DNA of 64,000 nucleotides from Bradyrhizobium sp. MOS003 (GTDB lineage: Bacteria; Pseudomonadota; Alphaproteobacteria; Rhizobiales; Xanthobacteraceae): positions 1-64,000 of the forward strand of contig NZ_PYFW01000006.1 in NCBI RefSeq assembly GCF_003020125.1. Reading direction: 5' to 3'. Numbering within the stretch: the first letter of the stretch is position 1; each line of letters starts with the position of its first letter. Below the pieces are notes generated by a model. The model worked only from the letters and a program-made list of their open reading frames with translations. It made no database searches and was not told where the DNA came from. Positions 1 through 7,219 of the stretch are shown piece after piece. A program made the position numbers and the translations under genes.

Positions 1-1130
1 GGAGCACCGGTCGAACCCGGGATCGGGGCGTTCTTGAACGTGATGACGTGACCGTCGACGTTCAGCGTCGAGCCGTCCGCAATCGTCGCGCCCAGCGAAG
101 CCGAGCTAGAGGTGCGGCTGGCGCTGACGGTAGCGTTGCCGCCGCCGACGGCAGAGGTCAGGCCGAGCGCATTGAGCAGATCGGCCTTGCCGGTGACGTT
201 CAGGTCCGCACCCGTCGAGCTCTTCAGCGTGACGGCGCTTGCAGCAACGCTCGAGGCGGTCTGGCCGGCGCTCGTGGCCAAGGTCGCAGCACCCGAACTG
301 ATGGACACCGTCTTGACGCCGCTGGCGAGGTCGATCGCGCTCAACAGGTCGTTCACGGTCGCAGCCGGCGTGCCGGCGGTGCCGAGATAGACGGTGCTGT
401 TGCCGTTGCCGTCGGTGACGAGGTTGCCGCTGACGCCCGAGCCGGTCGGAACGGCGGTGGTCGCCGGAGCCGTGCCGCTGCGGAAGGTGATGGTCTTGCC
501 GTTCACCGTCAGCGTGTCGCCGTCAGCCGGCTGGGCCACGCCGGCAAGGCCGGTCGCGGTGGTGCCGTTGGTGGCGATCAGGGTGATGGTGCCGGTCAGG
601 GCCGTGGTGCCGCCGGCGCCGGTCGTTGCGGTGGTGCCGGTGAAGGAGCCGATGGTGGCGCCGAGGGTCGTGGTGCCGCTCGCCGCGGTGGTGCCGCCGG
701 CCGCGCCGCTGAACAGCACGTTGCTGCTCGCAGTCGCACTGGCGTACGAGGTCGTGCCGCGCAGGTCGGCCGCCGTCGCACCCGAGATGGTCGCGGAGAC
801 GTTGGACTTGGTGGAGTAACCGACCGTGGTCTGCAGCGCCTGGTTGGCGATCGACTTCGCGGAGTCGATCAGCTTCTGCAGCGAGGTGATGCCGGTGTTG
901 GCAGCCTGCAGCACCTGCACGCCGTTGGCGATGCCGTCGAGCAGGTTGTTGATGTCGCTGGCGCGGTTGTCGAGCGACTGGGCGGTGAAGAAGTTGGTGG
1001 GATTGTCCAGGGCCGAGTTGACGCTCTTGCCGGTCGACAGACGGTTCTGCGTGGTGGCGAGAAGATCAGCGGTGGACTGGAGGGAGAGCAGGTTCTGACG
1101 AACCGATGCGGAGAGGACGATGCCTGACAT
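1..1130 (-). CDS. fliC: Flagellin, N-terminal 376 residues (gene runs off the left edge)
   Basis: Filament subunit of the flagellum, exported through the flagellar type III system. The protein begins MSGIVLSASVRQNLLSLQ and continues with a typical alphaproteobacterial D0/D1 helix, including ALDNPTNFFTAQSLDNRAS and GVQVLQAANTGITSLQ. From about residue 100 it becomes a Thr/Gly/Ala-rich surface domain with a beta module around residues 203-265 (GDTLTVNGKTITF, then NDLLSAID) and the start of a second module near residue 350 (STLNVDGHVITF). The C-terminal D0/D1 is outside the window. Already more than 376 residues without its C-terminus, it is of the long flagellin type that Bradyrhizobium uses for its polar flagellum, rather than the short lateral type. 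An AAGG lies about 13 bases before the ATG at 1130. The call is secure; the copy number and gene name are not. Confidence 0.93.
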   Translation of the reverse strand, partial: MSGIVLSASVRQNLLSLQSTADLLATTQNRLSTGKSVNSALDNPTNFFTAQSLDNRASDINNLLDGIANGVQVLQAANTGITSLQKLIDSAKSIANQALQTTVGYSTKSNVSATISGATAADLRGTTSYASATASSNVLFSGAAGGTTAASGTTTLGATIGSFTGTTATTGAGGTTALTGTITLIATNGTTATGLAGVAQPADGDTLTVNGKTITFRSGTAPATTAVPTGSGVSGNLVTDGNGNSTVYLGTAGTPAATVNDLLSAIDLASGVKTVSISSGAATLATSAGQTASSVAASAVTLKSSTGADLNVTGKADLLNALGLTSAVGGGNATVSASRTSSSASLGATIADGSTLNVDGHVITFKNAPIPGSTGA

Positions 1131-1452
1131 AACTCTGTTACCTTTCTGGTAAACGACGCTACTGTTACTCGTCTGCTTGGATCGAGAGTGACCCAGCGAC
1201 CGGCGGACCGTGGCGCCGAGACCTCTAACGAAACATGAAATGAAACTCGCGCTTTCGCCGGGCCGCGCCTGATTCGGGCCCCGGAAACGACGCGCATCGC
1301 TGCGCCGCCACACGGACGCGCCTCTGAAAACATTGCACTTTTTGGCGCCAACAGCGGGAATTTACAGCTCGTTAACTAGTTGCGAGCGAGAATCACCGCT
1401 TCACAGGCCGCAACGAACGCTCGGTTACGAAAGCGTTGATGGAGAACAGGCA
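1131..1452. other. Divergent intergenic region between flagellin and flbT
   Basis: This 322-base stretch separates two divergent flagellar genes and must hold both promoters. I see no ORF with coding character. A sigma-54-like GC/GG pair at 1335-1349 has one base too many between the elements, so I did not call it. FlaF, the usual companion of FlbT in Rhizobiales, is not encoded here. Confidence 0.5.
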
Positions 1453-1893
1453 ATGGCCCTCAAGGTCGAGCTCAGACCGCACGAACGCATCATCGTCGGT
1501 AACTGCGTGATTACCAATACGGACCAGCGCGCCCGCCTCCTGATCGACGGCGACAACGTGCCGATCCTGCGCGAGCGCGACATCCTCACGCCGGAGACCG
1601 CGGATTCGCCTGCGAAGCTCGTCTATCTGGCGGTCCAGCTCATGTACATCTCGCCGGATCCGCAGAGCCAGCACGGCACCTACTTCAACCTGGTGCGCGA
1701 CATCGTCACCGCGGTGCCGAGCGCTTGGCCGATCATCGAGGGCATCAACAACAACATCCTGAACGGCGACCTCTACCGGGCGCTGAAGGACGCCCGCAAG
1801 CTGATCGCCTATGAAGAGAAGTTGCGCAGCCAATTCGAGGCCACCCATCCCCTGACGGAAGCGGCCAAGGACGACGTGAGCTCCGCCGCCTGA
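1453..1893 (+). CDS. flbT: Flagellin synthesis regulator FlbT
   Basis: Post-transcriptional regulator of flagellin expression. In Caulobacter, FlbT binds the flagellin mRNA leader and links translation to hook completion. The 146-residue product starts MALKVELRPHERIIVGNCVI and contains the family sequence RARLLIDGDNVPILRERDIL and the AVQLMYI segment; the length fits the family. The ATG at 1453 follows a GGAGAACAGG Shine-Dalgarno and is preferred over an in-frame start 120 bases upstream that would add an unrelated leader. It is divergent from the flagellin gene, and its usual partner flaF is absent. It ends in a strong bidirectional terminator. Confidence 0.95.
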   Translation: MALKVELRPHERIIVGNCVITNTDQRARLLIDGDNVPILRERDILTPETADSPAKLVYLAVQLMYISPDPQSQHGTYFNLVRDIVTAVPSAWPIIEGINNNILNGDLYRALKDARKLIAYEEKLRSQFEATHPLTEAAKDDVSSAA

Positions 1894-1927
1894 CACGCGC
1901 GTTCGCGCGAGCCGCGCGCGCCCCCCC

Positions 1928-1972
1928 GAAACGACAACGGCCCCGGATCGCCTCCGGGGCCGTTGTCGTTTC
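1928..1972. terminator. Bidirectional intrinsic terminator, 19-bp stem
   Basis: A perfect inverted repeat with arms 1928-1946 and 1954-1972 and a 7-base loop, GC-rich and bounded by AAAC/GTTT on both sides. It lies between the convergent flbT and decarboxylase genes and can stop transcription both ways, so it probably marks the 3' end of the long minus-strand flagellar/cassette transcript. Confidence 0.88.
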
Positions 1973-1987
1973 AACCATGCACCGGGG

Positions 1988-3487
1988 CTATTGCGCTGCG
2001 AGCGGCGGCGCCTCGACCTCGATCATTCCGTCGCCGCACCGCCGGCCGCCGAACTCCAGCACGGCTCCGACCAGCGTATCGATGTCCGCCTCCCCGGTGC
2101 GGTGATTGACGATCGCGGCGCGGATCGCAAACCTGCCGCCCAGCGTCGTGCTCGAGGGCGCCGCCATTCCGGACTCCTGGATGTCGGCGACGATCTCGCG
2201 ATTGACCGCATCATCGGCCCGGTAGCGGAAGCAGACGATGTTGAGATTGACGGGCGCCAGCAATTCCAGCCGCGGTTCGGCCAGGACGCGGGCCTCCAGA
2301 TATTTCGCCAGCGCGCAGCTTCGCGTGATCGTCGCACCGAGCCGGTCGATGCCGAACGTCTTCAGCGTGAACCACGTCTTCAATGCACGGAAGCCGCGCG
2401 ACAGATCGGGGCCGAGATCGCAGGGCCAGACCGCGCCCGCCGCGAGCCCCCTCGCCTCGCGGCGCAAATAGGCCGCGGGCTGCGCAAAGGCCTGCCGATG
2501 CTGCTCGCCGTCGCGCACCAGCAGGAAGCCGGCGTCGTAGGGCACCTGTCCCCATTTGTGAAAGTCGAGCGCGATGGAATCCGCGCGCTCGATGCCGCCG
2601 AGCAGCGGCGCGAGCTCGGGCGAGAAGATCGCGAGCGCGCCGAAAGCACCGTCGACGTGAAACCAGATGCCCTCCTCGCGGCACAGCTCCGCGATCGCCT
2701 CGAGGTCGTCGATCGCACCAATGTCCACCGTACCGGCAGACGCGACGACCAGGAACGGCTTGAAACCGACCTCGCGATCGACGGTGATCTGCGCACGCAG
2801 CGCGGCGACGTCGATGCGATGATCGGCATCGACGCCGATCTTGCGCAGCGCATCGGTGCCGAGCCCGGCAATGTCCATTGCCCTGGAGACGCAGCCATGC
2901 GCGGCCTGCGACGTATAGGCCGTCAGCACCGCGCCGTCATTGCCGATGCCGTGCTGCCGCGCCAGCATGCCGAGCGCAGCGTTACGCGCCACCAGCACCG
3001 CCATCAGATTGGCCATCGACGTGCCCGTGACGAAGATGCCGCTCGCGCTGTCCGGAAACGCGAACAAGCGGCGCATCCAGTCGACGATCTGGCGCTCGAC
3101 CTCGATCGGCATGTGGTCGCGTCCGCCGAGATTGGCGTTGAGACCGGCCGCGAGCATCTCCGCGATCATGCCGACCGCGGTGCCGCCGCCATGCACCCAG
3201 CCCATGAAGCCCGGATGGACGTTGCCGGTCGCATAGGGCGCCACATGCTCGACGAATTCGCGATAGACCTCGGCGAGCTCGCTCGCCTCGTGCGGCACGT
3301 CCGCCCTAAAGGCCGCGCGGGTCGCATCGGGGATCGGCTGCCAGACCGGGCGCGACCGAACGTTGGCGATGCCGTCGATCGCATCGTCGAGCATGCGATG
3401 GGCGAGCGCGCGAAATTCGCTCCAGTCCTGCGGATCGAGCGAGGTGCGCGCGACGGAGCTCTGCGCGTTGCGGATGATCTCGTTCAT
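1988..3487 (-). CDS. Group II PLP-dependent amino acid decarboxylase (DDC-like)
   Basis: A 499-residue enzyme of the aromatic-L-amino-acid/tyrosine/glutamate decarboxylase superfamily, expected to turn an L-amino acid into its amine. Visible signatures are GNVHPGFMGWVHGGG (about 80-95), the phosphate-binding GTSMANLMAVLVAR, HVDGAFGALAIF, whose Asp contacts the pyridine nitrogen, and LDFHKWGQVPYD, where Lys311 is the Schiff-base residue. The start at 3487 is chosen because its ATG sits in an ATGA overlap with the upstream ATP-grasp gene; a longer frame upstream has no coding character. Last gene of a four-gene cassette, directly before the terminator. The substrate cannot be read from the sequence. 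The close coupling to an ATP-grasp ligase suggests that the amine, or an amino acid precursor, is conjugated (inference). Confidence 0.88.
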   Translation of the reverse strand: MNEIIRNAQSSVARTSLDPQDWSEFRALAHRMLDDAIDGIANVRSRPVWQPIPDATRAAFRADVPHEASELAEVYREFVEHVAPYATGNVHPGFMGWVHGGGTAVGMIAEMLAAGLNANLGGRDHMPIEVERQIVDWMRRLFAFPDSASGIFVTGTSMANLMAVLVARNAALGMLARQHGIGNDGAVLTAYTSQAAHGCVSRAMDIAGLGTDALRKIGVDADHRIDVAALRAQITVDREVGFKPFLVVASAGTVDIGAIDDLEAIAELCREEGIWFHVDGAFGALAIFSPELAPLLGGIERADSIALDFHKWGQVPYDAGFLLVRDGEQHRQAFAQPAAYLRREARGLAAGAVWPCDLGPDLSRGFRALKTWFTLKTFGIDRLGATITRSCALAKYLEARVLAEPRLELLAPVNLNIVCFRYRADDAVNREIVADIQESGMAAPSSTTLGGRFAIRAAIVNHRTGEADIDTLVGAVLEFGGRRCGDGMIEVEAPPLAAQ

Positions 3488-4737
3488 GCTGCACTCCCCT
3501 CGCCTGCTCCTGCGTGCCGCGACAGCATCGCCGAGAACGCCGCGAAGATCTTGCGCATCTGCGGCGGCTTGTACGGAAACACGTCCGGCGAATCCATGTT
3601 GTGCACGACGGCGGTGTTGTCGGCTTCGAAAACCAGCAGCTCGTTGTTCTGGTTTTCGGCGCAATCGACGATGAAATAATCGAGGCCGACGCGCCGGCTC
3701 ATCTCGTCGAGCGCGCTTCCGTGGCGCGCCGCGAAGGCGTGGTCGAAGTCGCGCATGAAGATCGCCTCTTCCGCGCGCTTTTCCTCGCTGAACGCCATGT
3801 AGGCGTTGAGATACCAGATGTCCCAGCGATCGGCGATCGCCATGTGACAGGCGTAGGGTTTGCCGTCGACCATCGCGAGACGATATTTGCGGTAGAGCCC
3901 GTCGGGGCTCGAATAGTCGACGAAGCGCGCGACGAAGAAATCCTGCTCGTCACGCTCGGCAAGATAGGCGGCGATCGCCGCGGCATCGTCGAGCTTCGCG
4001 AGTCCGACGCCGGCATGCGAGCCGCGCGGCCGCGCGATCATCGGAAAGCACAGTTCACCCGCGATGTCCCGGCAGGCGATCTGCCCTCGCGAAAGATCGG
4101 ACAGTTGCGCGCGCGTTGCGTGAATCGTCGCGGGAATGTCGAGACCCGGCACGCCGGCGAGCAGCCGGTGCAGCTTGTCGCGATCGAGGTTGCCGATGCG
4201 ATCGGGAAGATTGAGCAGTGGCCGCGGCCAATGCAGCGCGACCTTCTCGATCGCAGCGAGCGCCTCGCGGCATTCCTCGGAATCCGATGCGATCACGATG
4301 GCGACGTCGTGCTCGGGCAAATCCTTTGGCAGACCGACGCCCTTGACCACGTAGAGCGTCAACAGCTCGATGTCGGAGCCTTCGAGCAGAAAATCGATCG
4401 GCGTGTTGCCGCCCATGTCGATGTCGGCTGCAAGCGCGAGCACGCGCAAGCCCGGCTTTGGAGCAGCGCTCGGCGTGCGAAACAATTGGTGGAAGGCCAG
4501 CACCTCCGACTGGATCGCAAGCCCCTGATCCTTGTCGCCGAGAAGCTGGGTGATCAACGACAGATCCAGCCCTTCCCCCGCGAGCGCCGTCCCCGCCGCG
4601 ATCCGCGTCAGCAGTTGGTCGCGCAGCGGATGCAGGTCGACACCTTCGAAGGCCTGGCGGGTCAGCTGCGCGAAGCCGATGCGATCGGCATAGTTCGCTG
4701 CGGTCATGCGAAGCGGCGCGGAAACCGGATGCTGCAT
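3484..4737 (-). CDS. ATP-grasp ligase-like protein
   Basis: A 417-residue protein whose C-terminal half looks like an ATP-grasp domain of the RimK/glutathione synthetase type. Pieces I can see are CFPMIARPRGSHAGVGLAKL (nucleotide-binding lysine/glycine loop, about 225-245), FFVARFVDYSSPDGLYRKYRL, and a terminal metal-binding stretch with LLVFEADNTAVVHNMDS, where E and N would coordinate Mg. The N-terminal half (about 1-200) has a Rossmann-like part, LRVLALAADIDMGGNTPIDFLL. Family enzymes join a carboxylate to an amine or thiol using ATP. It starts one base after the stop of the upstream PLP gene and overlaps the decarboxylase by 4 bases, so the genes are translationally coupled. Substrates are unknown; the fold assignment is fairly firm. 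Confidence 0.78.
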   Translation of the reverse strand: MQHPVSAPLRMTAANYADRIGFAQLTRQAFEGVDLHPLRDQLLTRIAAGTALAGEGLDLSLITQLLGDKDQGLAIQSEVLAFHQLFRTPSAAPKPGLRVLALAADIDMGGNTPIDFLLEGSDIELLTLYVVKGVGLPKDLPEHDVAIVIASDSEECREALAAIEKVALHWPRPLLNLPDRIGNLDRDKLHRLLAGVPGLDIPATIHATRAQLSDLSRGQIACRDIAGELCFPMIARPRGSHAGVGLAKLDDAAAIAAYLAERDEQDFFVARFVDYSSPDGLYRKYRLAMVDGKPYACHMAIADRWDIWYLNAYMAFSEEKRAEEAIFMRDFDHAFAARHGSALDEMSRRVGLDYFIVDCAENQNNELLVFEADNTAVVHNMDSPDVFPYKPPQMRKIFAAFSAMLSRHAGAGEGSAA

Positions 4738-4738
4738 C

Positions 4739-6382
4739 TCACACCTCGTGCGCGGAGTTTACCGGCACCGCCGCGACCGCGCCACGGTCGAGCAGCAGCT
4801 CGATCTTTACCAGCACATGGGCGATGCGATCGAGAATGTCCTGCACGTTGCGTTGCGCCTGCGCGACGTCAGGCGACCAGGCCTCGGTCACGTGCCGTGC
4901 GCCGACGCAGAGGCGCAGCACGGCCTGCGGCGCCTCGTCCTGCGGCTCCAGCCGAACCGGCTGGCCGACCAGGCAGCACTGCAAGGCGACCTGCCGGTCC
5001 GCAGCGCTGCCGCCGATCGCCTCGCTCATGTCGCACGCCAGCGCCCGATGCACCGCCCCAGTCTCGGCGATAGAGACCGGCTTGCCGTCGCGCAGCAGGA
5101 TGAACGGAAAGATCGTGGTTTTTGCAAATTCCTCGTCATCCGCGCCGGCGGTCCCGATAGCGGATGGGACGGGGCGAAGCGACGGCGACAGCGCGATCAT
5201 GCTGTCGATGCCGGCGGCAAGCTCGGCGAGCACCCCGGCGCGGAAAGGCCCGGGTACGGCGTAGTAGCGGCCAATCTCGGCCAGCGCCGCTTCCCAGCGC
5301 AGCCATTGACCGAAGTTCGGACGGCGTTCGAAGCGCGAACGCAGCGCCGTCCAGGCCATCGGCCAATCGCAACGGCCGGCATAATCGAAGATGCCGGGGG
5401 CGATCCTCTCGACCCGGTCGAGCGACCGCGAAAGGCCCTTCGGCACCAGCACCGCGCCGCTGAAGGCAGGCCCGCCGAAGAATTTCGAGCCTGACATCAG
5501 CACCATGTAGCCGCGGTCGAGATAGGAGCGCAGCCGTCGGCGGCCGAGCCGGGCCTGGCAGGCGTCGACGACGATCTGGACCTTGCGCGGCCAGCGCCGC
5601 GCGATCTCGTCGAGACAGGCCGCGCTCGGTGCGCGCCAGCCTAGCTTCGATGCATCCATAATCTGGAGCAGCACGGGCGCGCCTTGCGCGATCATGGCCT
5701 CGATCGCATCCAGCACCGCGGCATCGATGTCCGCGCGCATCGCATTCCCGGCCCCGAGCAGCGGCAACGCTACACTGGCGCCGGCAAGCCCTGCGACCGC
5801 ACCGTCCTTGCGAACCGCAAGCCCGCTCGCCGTCATCGAGCTGAAATGGTGCCCGCGAGCGGTATGGATCGTCCCGCTTCCGGTCTGGTCGGCGCCGACC
5901 ACGATCGTCACCGGCGGCGCCCCGAGCAACACACGCGCCAGGAACAAGGCGTGGAGCTGAGAGTCCGTGCCGGAGGGCGAGAACACGATGTCGACGCGCG
6001 CAGAGAGCTGGAGATGGCCGCGCAGCTCGTCCCGCATGTCCTCGCAGCGCGCGTCGAAGGCGATCTCGACCTCGTCGAACAGGCATTTGTGCATCAGCTC
6101 TTCGCGCGCCAACGCCGCACGGTCGTAAGCCGCTTGCGAGATCGCCGATGCGGTCGAGGAGGCGAAGTTCCAGATCTCCGGCTCCGGCGAAGCCGCACAG
6201 CCATAGCCGTTGACGCGATCCCTGACGTCGAGCGCCAGCCGCGGATCGCCGCCGGAGACGAGCAGCGTGTCCAATGGTGTGAAGAGATCGCGCAGGCGAT
6301 AACGCGAGCCGCCGTCGGAGACGGGCTCCTGACCTGACAGACGGGATGCGCCGGCGCTCATCCCGGAAGGCTTACGCCGCAT
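4739..6382 (-). CDS. Fold-type-I PLP-dependent enzyme of unknown reaction
   Basis: A 547-residue protein resembling class V aminotransferases, cysteine desulfurases and kynureninases. Recognisable elements are SPSGTDSQLHALFLAR (phosphate-binding turn, about 134-150), QIVVDACQARLG (the Asp that pairs with the pyridine nitrogen) and LMSGSKFFGGPAFSGAVLVPKG, with the probable Schiff-base Lys in SGSKFF. It has a long N-terminal arm and a C-terminal extension of about 100 residues beyond the core. I do not recognise a characterised subfamily. Two starts are possible. The ATG at 6382 overlaps the end of the glycosyltransferase by 11 bases; the ATG at 6361 (MSAGASRLSG) lies just after that stop codon. 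Either way the gene is translationally linked to its neighbours. It may make or trim the amino group used by the cassette (inference). Confidence 0.8.
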   Translation of the reverse strand: MRRKPSGMSAGASRLSGQEPVSDGGSRYRLRDLFTPLDTLLVSGGDPRLALDVRDRVNGYGCAASPEPEIWNFASSTASAISQAAYDRAALAREELMHKCLFDEVEIAFDARCEDMRDELRGHLQLSARVDIVFSPSGTDSQLHALFLARVLLGAPPVTIVVGADQTGSGTIHTARGHHFSSMTASGLAVRKDGAVAGLAGASVALPLLGAGNAMRADIDAAVLDAIEAMIAQGAPVLLQIMDASKLGWRAPSAACLDEIARRWPRKVQIVVDACQARLGRRRLRSYLDRGYMVLMSGSKFFGGPAFSGAVLVPKGLSRSLDRVERIAPGIFDYAGRCDWPMAWTALRSRFERRPNFGQWLRWEAALAEIGRYYAVPGPFRAGVLAELAAGIDSMIALSPSLRPVPSAIGTAGADDEEFAKTTIFPFILLRDGKPVSIAETGAVHRALACDMSEAIGGSAADRQVALQCCLVGQPVRLEPQDEAPQAVLRLCVGARHVTEAWSPDVAQAQRNVQDILDRIAHVLVKIELLLDRGAVAAVPVNSAHEV

Positions 6383-7148
6383 CGGCCGCAGCCGCCGGCG
6401 CGAATTGCGAGGCGATGTCGCCGTGGAACACCGACGGCCCGACGTGATCGAGCGAGCTCTGGATGTCGGCCCAGATCTCGCCGCCGATGCCGGTCCAGCG
6501 CTTGCAGAAGGCGAAGTCCTCGGAAAGATAGGTGCCGGTCGCCGGGTCGATCATGCATTCGAACAGCGCAAACCGGTTCTGGCTCGCGGCAAGCGTGTCG
6601 TGCGAATGCTCGCGGAAGAACTGCAAGGCTGCATAGTCCGGATGGCGGCACATCGCCTCCAGCGCCTGGCGCCGGATCATCAGGAAGCCGGTGCCGGCAT
6701 AGCGCACGCGGGTGAAGCCGTTGACGACGACGATGCGGTCGGGGTCCTCGATCTCGAGCACGTAGTCGAGCGAGGCGGCCGGCACGTCAGTGCGGCCGGA
6801 CTGGATCGCCCGCGCGGCCTTGTCCCAATTGACGCGCTTGATCGGATAGCAGCCGGCGACGACGTCCGCCCCGCATTCGATCAGCCGAAACACCTGCTCC
6901 GGCTTGAAGCCGATATCGGCGTCGATGAACAGGAAATGCGTCGCCTTGGGATCGTCCAGAAACAGCGCGACCAAATTGGCCCGCGCGCGGGTGATCAGCG
7001 CATCGCCGTCCCGCAGCAGCACCTTGAGCTCGAGGTTGGACATGCCGTGCACGGCACGCTGCAGCGCGAAGATCGAGCTCGCATAGATGCTCGACACCTG
7101 CCCGCCGAAGCACGGCGTTGCCACCACCAATTGCATCTTGTCCGACAT
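6372..7148 (-). CDS. Glycosyltransferase family 2-like protein
   Basis: A 258-residue cytoplasmic glycosyltransferase with a GT-A core: an N-terminal nucleotide-binding strand (MQLVVATPCFGGQVS), TRARANLVALFLDD, and the DxD motif inside HFLFIDADIGFKPEQV around residue 74. A later GTGFLMIRRQALEAM and LSEDFAFCKRW supply the acceptor side and the catalytic acidic residues. First gene of the four-gene cassette, 71 bases after flgL, with a perfect CtrA box in that gap. Its place right after the hook genes makes flagellin or hook glycosylation an attractive but unproven role; cell-surface polysaccharide is the alternative. Confidence 0.8.
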   Translation of the reverse strand: MSDKMQLVVATPCFGGQVSSIYASSIFALQRAVHGMSNLELKVLLRDGDALITRARANLVALFLDDPKATHFLFIDADIGFKPEQVFRLIECGADVVAGCYPIKRVNWDKAARAIQSGRTDVPAASLDYVLEIEDPDRIVVVNGFTRVRYAGTGFLMIRRQALEAMCRHPDYAALQFFREHSHDTLAASQNRFALFECMIDPATGTYLSEDFAFCKRWTGIGGEIWADIQSSLDHVGPSVFHGDIASQFAPAAAADAA

Positions 7149-7197
7149 CGACGGCTCCGCCCCGCTCCAATCCTCACCAAGAGGTAAAGAGGCATGG

Positions 7198-7212
7198 TTA
7201 ACGGCGCCTTAA
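7198..7212 (-). promoter_or_regulatory. Candidate CtrA binding site, TTAA-N7-TTAA
   Basis: TTAA at 7198-7201 and TTAA at 7209-7212 are separated by exactly 7 bases and followed by C on the plus strand, which matches the full CtrA box of alphaproteobacteria. It lies in the 71-base gap between flgL and the glycosyltransferase, about 50 bases before that start codon, so it could drive the cassette in step with the cell cycle and flagellar programme. Confidence 0.55.
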
Positions 7213-7219
7213 CGCGTCC

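Noticed and set aside
1335..1350. Sigma-54-like motif near the flagellin gene
   Set aside because: The GG and GC dinucleotides are 13 rather than 12 bases apart, and the -12 element is AGTGC instead of TTTGC.
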